33,610 nucleotides of DNA from a virus. Made by a program: the position numbers and the translations under genes. Shown piece after piece: positions 21,810-31,035 of the stretch. The stretch spans positions 1 to 33,610 of IMG/VR virus record IMGVR_UViG_3300022602_000270; one strand, given 5' to 3'. The notes under the pieces are model-generated. The model worked only from the letters and a program-made list of their open reading frames with translations. It ran no database searches and was not told where the DNA came from. Positions within the stretch are counted from its first letter, which is position 1. Every line of letters starts with the position of its first letter.

Positions 21810-21852
21810 GTTATCCAAGCCCGCCGACACGGGCGACTTGGAGTAACACAAG

Positions 21853-22071
21853 ATGCAACGACTTGCAGTATCAACACTAGGATTTCCAGTCCGTCGCTCC
21901 CCGGCAGTTCGCTCTGCCGTTTCTGAACTTAAGGCGTTCGTAAAGGTCGCAGACCTTACTCGGCCCAAAGCCAAAGCCACTCTCCAGCGCTTGAGTAAGA
22001 GCGCTCGCGCTCAGGTTGTCGCCGCTCTCCGCGATGCCGACGATCTCGACGAGATTGGAGGTGGCTATTAA
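21853..22071 (+). CDS. 72-aa basic early protein
   Basis: First gene after the rightward promoter, with TTGGAG 9 bases before the ATG, half inside a hairpin. Residues 15-60 are basic and helical (RRSPAVRSAVSELKAFVKVA; TRPKAKATLQRLSKSARAQV), and the end is acidic (RDADDLDEIGGGY). No family is recognised. Its place fits a Cro-like or N-like early factor, but no HTH is plain. The stop overlaps the next start (TAATG). Confidence 0.65.
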   Translation: MQRLAVSTLGFPVRRSPAVRSAVSELKAFVKVADLTRPKAKATLQRLSKSARAQVVAALRDADDLDEIGGGY

Positions 22072-22430
22072 TGCCTCCGATTACCATCACCAAGCTTCAA
22101 GAGCAGGAGATCGAGGAAAAGGTTGACGATCTCCACGGCACCGCTTCCTATTGGGAAGATGTGATCAAGGAAGCCAGCCAAGCGCAGGAAGCCATTTCAA
22201 ACCTTATCGGCAAGATCAAGGACGGAGACGGATTCCAAACCGACAGCGAGCCTTTCAAGCGATTGCTTCAACTCTTGGAAACAGCTTCAAGAGAGGCTGA
22301 TAAGGTTGAGCGCGATTCCATTGAACAGGTTCGACTTCGAGACCGCTACCGCCGATCACTTCTTGGCGAGGCTCATGCGGCCGCAAGTGCTCCCGCAATC
22401 TGCATGGCTCTGACAGGGGTGATGCCCTGA
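22071..22430 (+). CDS. 119-aa helical early protein
   Basis: Charged and helical throughout (KLQEQEIEEKVDDLHGTASY; READKVERDSIEQVRLRDRY), with a hydrophobic, alanine-rich end (AAASAPAICMALTGVMP). It might form a coiled coil. It is coupled at both ends (TAATG and TGATG). Function unknown. Confidence 0.6.
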   Translation: MPPITITKLQEQEIEEKVDDLHGTASYWEDVIKEASQAQEAISNLIGKIKDGDGFQTDSEPFKRLLQLLETASREADKVERDSIEQVRLRDRYRRSLLGEAHAAASAPAICMALTGVMP

Positions 22431-22750
22431 TGAAGTGCAAACTGACGAAGACGGCTCGCCCAGCAGTTACGACCGTGGTCGCAGTCAATGCGGCCACTCG
22501 GGTTCAAACCGCAAACGCCAAACTTTCCGAAGTTCTGTTCGACGAGTTCGGCGGTTTCACCTTTGACAGTCAAGCGATCACCAACAAGCCTTCTCAAGAT
22601 CGCCAGTTCCGCTACGGCACCAACTGCGTAGTCACCGAGAAGCCCAAGCCCAGCCTCTGGAAGTCGATCTTCAAGCTGGTCGGGCTCTTGTCGGTTTTTG
22701 TCGCAGTCTACGTTGGCTTCGTACTTGCTCTCGCGGGGAGGATTTCATGA
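22430..22750 (+). CDS. 106-aa early protein with C-terminal membrane anchor
   Basis: The first 70 residues look soluble (AKLSEVLFDEFGGFTFDSQA). Residues about 77-102 (FKLVGLLSVFVAVYVGFVLALAG) form one strong membrane helix near the C-terminus. A tail-anchored early protein could act on host membrane processes such as exclusion of other phages, which is speculation. Coupled by TGATG and ATGA. Confidence 0.65.
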   Translation: MKCKLTKTARPAVTTVVAVNAATRVQTANAKLSEVLFDEFGGFTFDSQAITNKPSQDRQFRYGTNCVVTEKPKPSLWKSIFKLVGLLSVFVAVYVGFVLALAGRIS

Positions 22751-23160
22751 ACTTCACCCAGCGATACCAGGAACTCCAGGACATGTCTCGAGAGCTTGGT
22801 CGCAGACTCTGCGAAGCTGAACTCAGTGGAGACATTCACGAGTGCGCTCGCATCCTCACCGAGAGAACAAAGATCGCAGTCGAGTCCAAGCAGATCGAGA
22901 CCGAGATGGCCAAGGCAAAGCGAGACATCGCAGTCGCCAGCATTCAGATGCAACCGGAAGCAGTCAGAACCATGGCCCGATCCTGCCAGTGGGCGAAGCT
23001 CTCTGAACTCGTAAAGCCGATCAACTCAGGCCTTAGCAATCACATGTGGTGGCTGCACTCCAACAAGGTCATCGCCGGCAGGCCCATCTACAACGAGAGC
23101 GAAGCCCAGGTACGTGCTGAACTCGAAGACCTCATCAAAGAACTGACCGGGCGCCGCTAG
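22747..23160 (+). CDS. 137-aa helical early protein
   Basis: GGGGAGGATTTC precedes the ATG. The helical, charged protein (NFTQRYQELQDMSRELGRRL; RILTERTKIAVESKQIETEM) has a later MARSCQWAKLSELVKP and MWWLHSNKVIAGRPIYNESE. No motif is recognised. It ends the first tightly coupled block of the rightward operon. Confidence 0.65.
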   Translation: MNFTQRYQELQDMSRELGRRLCEAELSGDIHECARILTERTKIAVESKQIETEMAKAKRDIAVASIQMQPEAVRTMARSCQWAKLSELVKPINSGLSNHMWWLHSNKVIAGRPIYNESEAQVRAELEDLIKELTGRR

Positions 23161-23175
23161 GCCCCAACCCAAACC

Positions 23176-23562
23176 ATGAAAGACTTACTCAGACACACTT
23201 GCACATCAGCTAAGATCGCCCGAGTCGCATACGATGCCGAAGACAGGGCACTGTTCATCGAATTCAAGCCCAAGCTTTCCTGCTATCGCTATGAGGGCGT
23301 AGAGCGCAAGCACTTCGACTACATCAGCAACTGCAAGACTGCATTCGAGAACTCCCAGCTTGAACGGGTTACAGACTCTGATTTGCAGTTCACTGCGCTT
23401 GATGCCCCTAAAGGTGTCACTCCGGGCTCGGAAGGTAGCTACATCGTCCGCGTCATCGTCGGCACCGACCGCAAAAACCCTCCATTTCCATTTCGCCGCC
23501 TTGACGATGTCGAAGCTGCCGAGATCTTTCCCTTCGTTCCAGACCCAGAGGTAGCCGCCTAA
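23176..23562 (+). CDS. KTSC-domain protein
   Basis: Residues about 12-65 match the KTSC domain: IARVAYDAEDRALFIEFKPK, then CYRYEGVERKHFDYI, then a helix with FENSQLE. KTSC domains are common in phage and plasmid genes and often sit with nucleic-acid functions; their activity is not well defined. The C-terminal 60 residues are extra (GSYIVRVIVGTDRKNPPFPF). No Shine-Dalgarno; the start context is AAACCATGAA. Confidence 0.75.
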   Translation: MKDLLRHTCTSAKIARVAYDAEDRALFIEFKPKLSCYRYEGVERKHFDYISNCKTAFENSQLERVTDSDLQFTALDAPKGVTPGSEGSYIVRVIVGTDRKNPPFPFRRLDDVEAAEIFPFVPDPEVAA

Positions 23563-23569
23563 CTAAACC

Positions 23570-25168
23570 ATGAACGCATTAGCAAACAAACAAGAGAACC
23601 AGATCGCCACTTACGTCGAAGAGCCAGTAAAGCTCCTTGACCCTCGCGCCGAAGGCGGTGTCATCAGCTACGAATCCGGCCAGTCCATGAAGATGTGGGC
23701 GGCAACCATCAGTGCTGGCTATAAGGATGGAGACACCCCCAGAGTTGTCCGCGATGGCAAGATCCGATTGCATGAGGACATGGGTGAAGCCCCAGGAATC
23801 AAAGCCGCTCTCGCCGCAACCGAGCACAAGTCGATCACCATCACCATGCTTAGTGACAACATCGGTGACTGCCTCAAGCAACTCTTCTGTGCTTACGGCA
23901 CGGTCAAGATCTTTGGCGACCAAAACAGCTTGACCACCATGAAGCTGGAGAACGGCAAGCAAGTCCGAGAGACTATTCCATCCTCTGACCCAAGGTTCCA
24001 GTCGATGCTTAGTCTCTGCAAGCCCTGCACGTTCGTTCCGTTTGCCCTCGCCGAATGGGACGAGCAGAACAATCCCAGCATTACCTTCCCCGATGGGCTT
24101 GTGCCTTACCGACTCCGTTTTGGGAGTATTAACAGCGCCAAGGCTTTTGTCGACAGCTTGCAAGCGATCAAGCGCTTAACCGGTGGCCATCTCGTTGGTG
24201 TCCCCTTGGTTCTTAGCATCGCCTACAAGACCGTCATGACGCCCGACCTCAAGAGACAGAGCGTTCCCGTTTGGAATCCTGTGCTCAAGCATCCAAAAGG
24301 GATCCAGTTCGGCGCCCGCGACATCCAAAGAGTTCTTACCGCTGGAATCCGAGACGCACAGCAGATGGCGCTTCCTGCCTCGATTGCCCTCGATGAGCAA
24401 GTCATGGAAGCGGTCGTCGTCTCCGAAGAGAGAATCGCCGACGAGGAAACCGGCGAGGTCATCATGCAGGGAAGCCATCAGGATCTGAGGACAATCACAA
24501 CTGCCGAAGTTCCAGCCCGACGCCAAGAGGATTACTTCAAGGCGATGCAGGGAACTCCTTATGTCACTGATGCTCACCGTCCGCGGTTGATTCAGAGGAT
24601 GGCTGATGCCGCTGGCGTTGTCATTAGCAATCCCAGCCTCAGAGAACTTGCGGAGGTCGCAACTGCTAGCGAGTGGGAAATCTGCGCGGAAGTCATGTGC
24701 AAAGCCGCTGCCGCTTATCACGGGACCGAAGAAACCAAGCCACCGAAGGCAGTAGTTTCCGATGATCCCTACGCGCAACTGAACGAGGCTGCGAATACAC
24801 AGCAAGTGGTGGTTACCGAGCCAGTCCAGGAAGCTGTGATCACGGAGCCTGTGCGGAAGCAGAAGCCACCGGAGGCAGAGCCTGAGAAGCAAGCTCAGGA
24901 AGAAGCGAAGGCAGAGTTACCGAAGGTCAATAACTACCTTGCTCTTGATCGTCAACCGACAGCAGAGGAATCCAAAGCTGCCAGCGCATACACCAAGAAG
25001 CACTTTAACGCCGATCAGTTTATGCAGATCGGCAAAGCCGCTGGTGGCATCGATGTCCGCTTCGTAATCTTGGAAGCTCGAAGGCAAGGAATTACCGACT
25101 TCACCCAGACCATGCGACTGCTGGACGAGAACTTCGGCAAGGAAGAGCAAGCGGGGCTGGAACTCTAA
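23570..25168 (+). CDS. 532-aa early protein, possible recombination or ssDNA-related function
   Basis: Residues about 80-230 hold a compact domain ([58 protein letters not shown]). The run of RLRF-S, then GVPLxLxI, then a VPVW strand recalls the gp3/recombination directionality factor group, a remembered resemblance only. Residues about 395-450 are a Pro/Glu/Lys linker ([19 protein letters not shown]), and the C-terminus is helical ([20 protein letters not shown]). It lies just before the nuclease genes. The start has AAACCATGAA and no Shine-Dalgarno. Confidence 0.6.
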   Translation: MNALANKQENQIATYVEEPVKLLDPRAEGGVISYESGQSMKMWAATISAGYKDGDTPRVVRDGKIRLHEDMGEAPGIKAALAATEHKSITITMLSDNIGDCLKQLFCAYGTVKIFGDQNSLTTMKLENGKQVRETIPSSDPRFQSMLSLCKPCTFVPFALAEWDEQNNPSITFPDGLVPYRLRFGSINSAKAFVDSLQAIKRLTGGHLVGVPLVLSIAYKTVMTPDLKRQSVPVWNPVLKHPKGIQFGARDIQRVLTAGIRDAQQMALPASIALDEQVMEAVVVSEERIADEETGEVIMQGSHQDLRTITTAEVPARRQEDYFKAMQGTPYVTDAHRPRLIQRMADAAGVVISNPSLRELAEVATASEWEICAEVMCKAAAAYHGTEETKPPKAVVSDDPYAQLNEAANTQQVVVTEPVQEAVITEPVRKQKPPEAEPEKQAQEEAKAELPKVNNYLALDRQPTAEESKAASAYTKKHFNADQFMQIGKAAGGIDVRFVILEARRQGITDFTQTMRLLDENFGKEEQAGLEL

Positions 25169-25824
25169 TGCGAATTTTTGTAGGGCCACGAAACACAGGC
25201 AAGAGAACCCATGGCATGACGGGAACTCCTACCTACAGAGTTTGGAGGGGCATTATTGCCCGATGTACAAACCCAAAGGTAAGAAGCTACCCAGACTATG
25301 GAGGGCGCGGGATTATTGTTTGCGATCGATGGCGATGGTCGTTTGATAACTTCCTTGCGGACATGGGAGAAAGGCCTGGTGACGGTTACGAAATAAACCG
25401 CCTTGACAACAATGGCCCATATGAACCAGGCAATTGCGAATGGGCAACTAGAAAGGAACAAGCCAATAACCGTCGAAGTAGTCGCGTTCTCGAATTTCGG
25501 GGAAGAAAACAAACTTTAGCTCAGTGGGCGGCAGAACTTGACCTTCCAAGGGCAACTATACAAGCTCGCTTAAAGTACGGATGGAACGTTGAGCGGGCAC
25601 TTTCAGAGCCAAATCTATCTCAGTCAAGCAGAAACGGTCTAAATAATCCTGCGGCAAAGCTTTCAACTCAGCAAATAGCCGAAATACGCCGGATTTGGCA
25701 AACAAACGCGCACCGAACGAGGTGGAAGCCTGGTGTAACCATGCGGGATATCGCAGGTCAGTTCGGCGTTTCACGGGGATACGTTTCTCAAGTTATCTCC
25801 GAAATCAAAAGGAAGGTGGCTTGA
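25168..25824 (+). CDS. HNH-like endonuclease with C-terminal HTH elements
   Basis: Residues 17-106 follow a familiar phage pattern: [53 protein letters not shown] and [19 protein letters not shown]. This looks like a compact HNH-type nuclease. Residues 108-148 ([20 protein letters not shown]) are a NUMOD-like HTH and residues 165-218 ([18 protein letters not shown] region) a second HTH. It is inserted between the 532-aa gene and sbcD, with TAATG and TGATG at its ends, and its codons look more AT-rich. A free-standing homing endonuclease is likely. Confidence 0.75.
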   Translation: MRIFVGPRNTGKRTHGMTGTPTYRVWRGIIARCTNPKVRSYPDYGGRGIIVCDRWRWSFDNFLADMGERPGDGYEINRLDNNGPYEPGNCEWATRKEQANNRRSSRVLEFRGRKQTLAQWAAELDLPRATIQARLKYGWNVERALSEPNLSQSSRNGLNNPAAKLSTQQIAEIRRIWQTNAHRTRWKPGVTMRDIAGQFGVSRGYVSQVISEIKRKVA

Positions 25825-26963
25825 TGTTAATAAGTCACATTTCTGACAGTCATTTGGGGAAACGGCAATTCCCCAAAACTCATCAGTCGGGCTTGAATCA
25901 GCGCGAAGTCGACGTCATGACCACCTTCAAGGCAAACCTTGATTCCATCCTGACCTACGCGCCCGACCTGGTTCTCCACAGTGGTGACCTGTTCGACGTC
26001 GTTCGCCCGTCCAACAACACGATCACGCAGGCGCACTTAATCATTTCCGAGTTCCAACGAGCTCGGAACTATGCTCCTTTCGTTCTTGTCGGTGGCAACC
26101 ACGATTCACCCAAGGCCCTGGAGATGGGGAACATTCAGAACCTCATCGCAAGGATTCCTGGCGTCAGATTCGCCGGGAACATGAGTCAAAGAATTGACCT
26201 CAGACCCGAGTTGGACTGCGAAGTCCTATGCGTCCCATCAAATTCCCTAGTTGCTAGAGAAGAGGTCATCTACCGTCCGATGCTGGGGTGCAAGTATTCA
26301 ATCTTGAGCGTCCACGGAATGGCTACTCAGGCCCTTCCGAAAGCAGTGGATCTTGTCCACGCTGACTTCGACGTCAACGAACTCCACACCCACCTCTTCA
26401 CCTATACAGCCCTTGGTGACTATCACGTCCACAGTGAGTACGCCCCCAACTGTTGCTTTGCTGGCTCAACTGACTACACGAGTTCCAATATCTGGGAGGA
26501 AGTCAGCACACCCAAAGGCTGGGTGCTCTTCGACACCGAAGTCGGCCAGCTCAAACACATTGCCGTAGCGACTCGCGAAGCAATCGATCTGCCTGCCATT
26601 GACGCCAGCGAAATGTCGGTCGAAGAGATTCAAGACCGCATGGCTTTAGCCGCCGTATTCGACGGGACTCCAATCGTGCGCCAAAAGATCATGGGCATTC
26701 ACCCCCAAGATCGTCGCCGCCTCTTCCAAGGGCCATGTATTCGCGAGATCCAAGCCCGGTGCCTTAACTACCAGGTCGTATGCGAGGCCCCTGCTCGTGA
26801 TAAGGGCGATGGGTCTATAGCAACCGCTACTGGTCAAGCAAGCACATTGGAAAGTCTTTGGAGCGAGTACAGCCTTGGCTCCAGCATTCCCAGCGGTTGC
26901 GATCGCGAAGCATTTACGAAGGCCGGGCTCGACCTTCTGGAGGAAGCACAGCAAGCAGCATGA
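25824..26963 (+). CDS. sbcD: SbcD/Mre11-type nuclease subunit
   Basis: ATG 25824 (GGAAGGTGG upstream; TGATG with the previous stop) gives 379 aa beginning [14 protein letters not shown]. Metal ligands are Asp8 and His10, SGDLFD (Asp55), GNHD (92-94), VHGM (His164) and GDYHVH (His201/203), the full calcineurin-like phosphoesterase set. With SbcC it cuts hairpins and processes DNA ends. The C-terminal 100 residues are divergent. The overlap with sbcC (ATGA) fits co-assembly. Phage copies (T4 gp47-like) serve replication, recombination and degradation of host DNA. Confidence 0.92.
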   Translation: MLISHISDSHLGKRQFPKTHQSGLNQREVDVMTTFKANLDSILTYAPDLVLHSGDLFDVVRPSNNTITQAHLIISEFQRARNYAPFVLVGGNHDSPKALEMGNIQNLIARIPGVRFAGNMSQRIDLRPELDCEVLCVPSNSLVAREEVIYRPMLGCKYSILSVHGMATQALPKAVDLVHADFDVNELHTHLFTYTALGDYHVHSEYAPNCCFAGSTDYTSSNIWEEVSTPKGWVLFDTEVGQLKHIAVATREAIDLPAIDASEMSVEEIQDRMALAAVFDGTPIVRQKIMGIHPQDRRRLFQGPCIREIQARCLNYQVVCEAPARDKGDGSIATATGQASTLESLWSEYSLGSSIPSGCDREAFTKAGLDLLEEAQQAA

Positions 26964-29356
26964 AAATTATCAGCCTGAAACTAAACAACTTCCGCCAGCA
27001 TGCGGAATCCTACATAGAATTCACTAACGGGCTCACAGCTTTAGTGGGTCGAAATGGTGTCGGCAAGAGCACACTCCTGGAGGCGATTACCTTCGCCTGC
27101 TTTGGAGAGCAACGCAATAGCAAGGACAGTATTCGCTTCGCTTGGGCGACAAGCAAGAAGTTCAGCGTTACCCTCGTCTTTAAACTTGACGGTTCGATCC
27201 TCGAGGTTATAAGAGCAAGCGATACCGCCAGCTTCTCCGATATCACTGGACCCACTCCCAAAGTCTTGGCCACGTCACTGAGTGAGGTCACCAAAGCAGT
27301 CGAGAAGCGACTTGGATTGACCTACGAGCAGTTCGTGAATTCGTTTATTTGCGAGCAGAAATCTTTGGCATTCCTAAACTTCAAGTCCAACTCCGACAGG
27401 CAAAAGGAAGTGGCGAAGATGCTAGGCTTCGACCGCTTGCAGAAGGCCGAGGATTTAGCTAGAGAGAAGGCGAAGACTGCGCGTTTGAAGGTGGAAGCCT
27501 TGGCCCAGGTCCTTGGGGATCTCGAATCCTTGAAGGCAGATGCAAGCGCAAGGGAATCTGAACTCACTGGCATCGTCGAGGAGCTCGGCAAGGTTTGCGA
27601 TCGACACGCCCAACTTGAAGTCGGGCGCCAAGTCGTCGAACTCAGGGCCAAACAAGCTCAGGAGTATAGCGAGCTCTCCACCTGCATCCAAACACTTGGA
27701 GGTCGCTACTCTGCACTCAAGGAAGCGAAGGACTTGGCTGCAGCTGAATTCTCGGCGGCAAACGCACAAGTGGAGCGCCGGCAGGAGATCCAGGAGCAAG
27801 CGCAAAAGTATCCAGGCCTAGCAGACGAGCTCAAGGTCTTGGCGACAGCAAAGGAACACGTCGGAAAGCGCAGGGAACTCGCAGCAGAAGCCGAGGCCAA
27901 GGCAAATGAGATCAAGGTCTTGGAATCGAAGGTTGCGTCTATCAAATGTGGAGATCCCGCAAAGATTGAAGCCGAGATCGAAGCCTTGGTGTCTGAGGTC
28001 AAGACACTGGATAAAGCATTCCAAGCCCTGAACGACGCCTGGATTGCTCGAAAGAGCGAAGCCGCATCTGCTCTCGCGGTTGCACAGTCCAGACTCCAAG
28101 CTGCAGAGAAGGAACTAGCGAAGGCACAGGCTAGGGCCAGCGAAGGCATTTGCGCTAGTTGTGGTCAAGCACTTCCTGAATCTGCGCTACCAAATGTTTC
28201 TGAGTACGAGGAAGCGGTAGCAGAAGCAAAGCAGATGGTAGCCGATGCCGAATCCCAGGCCCAAGCCACAGAACCTGAGAGCCTTGCAAGTGCTCGGTCT
28301 CAAATCCAGGAGAAGGATGCGGACATTCACAGCCTCCGAAATGATCTTAGGACTGCACAGGAGCAAGTGCAGGCGCGAGATCAGATCCTTGGCAAGATTG
28401 AGGTCTTAAAGCAGGCGATCGCAGGGATCGAATTGCAGTTGCAGGGTCTAGCCAGCGCATACGATGTCAGCCGCGAGCATACGCTCAGAGTGGAAGCGCA
28501 GATGCTGGAGCCATTGCACAGGGAATGGCAATCACTGGCTGGCGCAAGCGAGCGCCTGCAACGTGCTCAAGCTCAATTCGACATTGCTACCGCTAACATC
28601 AACGCGGCAAAGACCGAGAACGATAGCTTGAAAGCAAAGCGAGCACTCTTAGGCTTCGATACTCCTGAGGATGCTGTCAGGGCTGTCGATGCTCTAATCA
28701 ATCTCAATACCGAGTCCAGAACACTTACCACGGAAATGAATGGGCTTGGCCAGCGAAAGGCCCAGGCCGAGGCCGCAGTAGCAACTGCCAAAGCGAGAAT
28801 CCAGGACTACCGAAAGCGGGAAGCCGAAATCAAAGAGTTGGTGAGCGCAAGAGTCCTCAACGAGGTCTTGGCTCAGGATATGAAGGCGCTGCGCTTGCAG
28901 CTGAACGCTGGCATTGCTCCTGAACTCAGTGCTCGCGCATCAGAGATCCTTTCACTATTGACGGGTGGTCGCTACACCGTGCTCGAGCTCAATGACAAGT
29001 TCGAGGCATCGCTCGTGGATGACGGTGTCAATAAAGCCGTTCTAAGCGGGGGCGAAGAGGACATAAAGGATCTGGCGCTCAGGCTTGCTCTGGCCCAACT
29101 GATACAAGAGCGACAGGGGCGACCGATGTCACTCCTGATCCTTGACGAAATCTTTGGAAGCCTAGATGCTGACAGACGCCAGGCGGTTTTGGATTGTCTG
29201 ATCGGGCTCAAGAGCTTGTTCTCACAGATCATCCTCATTAGCCACATCGAGGGCACGAGCGAGGTCGCAGACAACATCGTGTACCTGCACCGAGATCCTG
29301 ACACGAGAGCGACGGTCGTAGGAGATGGTCCCGAATCCATGGAGGTGGCGGCGTAA
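26960..29356 (+). CDS. sbcC: SbcC/Rad50-type ATPase subunit
   Basis: ATG 26960 gives 798 aa (MKIISLKLNNFRQHAESYIE). Walker A GRNGVGKST (30-38), a long coiled coil from about 180 to 670, a zinc-hook CASCGQ (Cys about 397 and 400), signature LSGGEED (about 695), Walker B LLILDEIFGSLD (about 725), and an H-loop LISHIEG. All SMC-like ABC parts are present. It is shorter than E. coli SbcC, mainly in the coiled coil. It overlaps sbcD by 4 bases and works with it on DNA ends. Confidence 0.93.
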   Translation: MKIISLKLNNFRQHAESYIEFTNGLTALVGRNGVGKSTLLEAITFACFGEQRNSKDSIRFAWATSKKFSVTLVFKLDGSILEVIRASDTASFSDITGPTPKVLATSLSEVTKAVEKRLGLTYEQFVNSFICEQKSLAFLNFKSNSDRQKEVAKMLGFDRLQKAEDLAREKAKTARLKVEALAQVLGDLESLKADASARESELTGIVEELGKVCDRHAQLEVGRQVVELRAKQAQEYSELSTCIQTLGGRYSALKEAKDLAAAEFSAANAQVERRQEIQEQAQKYPGLADELKVLATAKEHVGKRRELAAEAEAKANEIKVLESKVASIKCGDPAKIEAEIEALVSEVKTLDKAFQALNDAWIARKSEAASALAVAQSRLQAAEKELAKAQARASEGICASCGQALPESALPNVSEYEEAVAEAKQMVADAESQAQATEPESLASARSQIQEKDADIHSLRNDLRTAQEQVQARDQILGKIEVLKQAIAGIELQLQGLASAYDVSREHTLRVEAQMLEPLHREWQSLAGASERLQRAQAQFDIATANINAAKTENDSLKAKRALLGFDTPEDAVRAVDALINLNTESRTLTTEMNGLGQRKAQAEAAVATAKARIQDYRKREAEIKELVSARVLNEVLAQDMKALRLQLNAGIAPELSARASEILSLLTGGRYTVLELNDKFEASLVDDGVNKAVLSGGEEDIKDLALRLALAQLIQERQGRPMSLLILDEIFGSLDADRRQAVLDCLIGLKSLFSQIILISHIEGTSEVADNIVYLHRDPDTRATVVGDGPESMEVAA

Positions 29357-30045
29357 TGGGGCAACTCAAAGACAAACCGATACCGTTCTCCACTCCAATG
29401 GTCCAAGCGATCAAAGAACGTCGCAAGACGATGACACGCAGGATCATCAAGTGTGACTGGCTGGATAAAGTCGAAGTGGACAAAACTGGATTTACCGCTG
29501 CAACGCCTCCAGGATTCATTTCTGTGCGCGGGACATTCCCATCCGGCGAATATGGCGACAAGCACATAAAGCTGCCCTACCAAGTCGGTCAACGGCTATG
29601 GGTGAAGGAAACATGGGCCAAGGTGCCTATGACGGCCTATTGGCATGATTTAACCATCCCACATCAAGAATTGAAGAACAGTGATGCCCGTGGTGATGGA
29701 TGGTGGGCTGTCTACAAAGCTGGCTGGGATCGAGTGTCACCGGGTTGGAAATCATCACGATTCATGCCACGTTGGGCTTCTCGAATCACTTTGGAAGTTG
29801 TGTCCATTCGTGCAGAGCGAGTGCAGGACATAAATGGCGCAGATGCTTTTGCCGAAGGCGGTCCATGCTCAGCATGGGCTGAAATGGACTGGGATGATGA
29901 CGGTTATCCGACTTCATACGTGAAACGAGATCAACGAGCAGTCGAAGAATTCGAAGAACTTTGGGATCGTCTCAATGGCAAAACCTACCCTTGGAGTTCT
30001 AACCCTTGGGTGTGGGTAATCGAGTTCAAGGTGGTGGAACCGTGA
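29356..30045 (+). CDS. ASCH/phage morphogenetic-type protein
   Basis: The 229-aa protein shows the set KPIPFSTPMVQAI, TMTRRIIK, YQVGQRLWVKETW, FMPRWASRITLEV, VERVQDI-like (RAERVQDI), FEELWDRLNGK and NPWVWVIEFK. These mark a family common in lambdoid and other phages, often called morphogenetic or ASCH-like, with no settled activity. An RNA or modified-base binding role is suggested by the ASCH/PUA relation. It starts at the last base of the sbcC stop (TAATG). Confidence 0.75.
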   Translation: MGQLKDKPIPFSTPMVQAIKERRKTMTRRIIKCDWLDKVEVDKTGFTAATPPGFISVRGTFPSGEYGDKHIKLPYQVGQRLWVKETWAKVPMTAYWHDLTIPHQELKNSDARGDGWWAVYKAGWDRVSPGWKSSRFMPRWASRITLEVVSIRAERVQDINGADAFAEGGPCSAWAEMDWDDDGYPTSYVKRDQRAVEEFEELWDRLNGKTYPWSSNPWVWVIEFKVVEP

Positions 30046-30266
30046 AAAGGCTAAGTCAGGAAGGATTTGTACTCTTACTTGTTGGCGCCTGGATGTGGGC
30101 GTGTGTTGCCCGCGTGATTATTGATAATCGCGCAGCTCACTTAAAACCCGGAGTGTTCACCATCCAAACCGGTTGCTATGAGCCGACCACGATCAAGGTC
30201 TACAACGACGATCTTGGCAACACCACGATCAGCGGCACGGTTGTTCCGTGCAAGGGGGAGAAATGA
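30042..30266 (+). CDS. 74-aa membrane-anchored protein
   Basis: GTG 30042 (GTGA with the previous stop, AAGGTGG upstream) gives VKRLSQEGFVLLLVGAWMW and a membrane helix to about residue 27, then an exported-looking part with two Cys (TGCYEP and VPCKGEK). An ATG start at 30006 would add a run through the previous gene and is rejected. Function unknown. Confidence 0.6.
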   Translation: MKRLSQEGFVLLLVGAWMWACVARVIIDNRAAHLKPGVFTIQTGCYEPTTIKVYNDDLGNTTISGTVVPCKGEK

Positions 30267-30784
30267 AAAAGCACTTCTTGAAGTGGTGGAACGAACAGAC
30301 ACGTCTTGGTGATCCATCCCGACGATACAATCTTGTCCAAGATGCTTACCAAGCCGCATGGGAACTCCAGCAAGGCAAGATTGACGAACTGAACTCAACA
30401 ATCAAGGACTTGATGACTCCCAAGATCAAGCAACTGCACTTCAAGGACGGCAAGTTTGATGCGACCCTTCAGCATGAAATGTTTCGGCTTGTCGTAGAGG
30501 CAATGTTTGAGCAATTCAAGGCATGTGGAGGAGCCAATTACGTTTGTTGGACACTGAACCATTTGGAGTCGATGGACCAATACGAACTCACCATGCAGAA
30601 GAAGTCTGGTCAGACGCCATCTGAACAAAATGCACGGCTGAAAACCGAGATTATTGCTATGAATGTCCTAATCAAAGACGCTTACGAATTCCTTGACAGC
30701 TACGGAGTTGTCTACGACGCTGGCGACAAAAGAGGAATTACACAACAAGCCTTATTTGATCGAATGCGTGAGGTTTTGAAATGA
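30263..30784 (+). CDS. 173-aa helical protein
   Basis: ATG 30263 has GGGGGAG upstream and overlaps the last stop (ATGA). The helical product (NLVQDAYQAAWELQQGKIDE; MFRLVVEAMFEQFKACGG) ends with ALFDRMREVLK. No motif is recognised. It couples to the next gene with ATGA. Confidence 0.65.
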   Translation: MKKHFLKWWNEQTRLGDPSRRYNLVQDAYQAAWELQQGKIDELNSTIKDLMTPKIKQLHFKDGKFDATLQHEMFRLVVEAMFEQFKACGGANYVCWTLNHLESMDQYELTMQKKSGQTPSEQNARLKTEIIAMNVLIKDAYEFLDSYGVVYDAGDKRGITQQALFDRMREVLK

Positions 30785-31035
30785 CCTGTTCCAAGTGTGG
30801 CGGTTTAATGGTTTGGGTTGGGCCATTGACCGCCCTTACGCACACTCAGTGCCAAGTTTGCGGAGGCGTGAACTGCCAAGTGGTTGAACCCGAGGATGAA
30901 CCCGAGGATGAAACCAAGCAGATTCGACGCTGGCCGTGTGGCACCGAGCAGGCCATGCCATCAGAGCCTTATGGTTGGTTGAGTGATGACTTTGAAGTCG
31001 TGACTGTGCCGCTCGATTACGAGGTGGGAGAATGA
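30781..31035 (+). CDS. 84-aa zinc-ribbon protein
   Basis: CSKCGG (residues 3-8) and CQVCGG (about 24-29) make a four-Cys zinc ribbon, followed by an acidic EPEDEPEDE repeat encoded by a 12-base duplicate (CCCGAGGATGAA) and a Trp/Pro-rich end. Small zinc ribbons of this type in phages may touch nucleic acids or RNA polymerase. Role unknown. Confidence 0.65.
   Translation: MTCSKCGGLMVWVGPLTALTHTQCQVCGGVNCQVVEPEDEPEDETKQIRRWPCGTEQAMPSEPYGWLSDDFEVVTVPLDYEVGE

Noticed and set aside
25695-25823. Longer SbcD start
   Set aside because: The extra 43 residues lie in the HNH gene; ATG 25824 has a good ribosome site and starts at the first conserved strand.
27706-28149. Minus-strand Ala/Ser-rich ORF of 147 codons
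   Set aside because: It is the shadow of the SbcC coiled coil in another frame.
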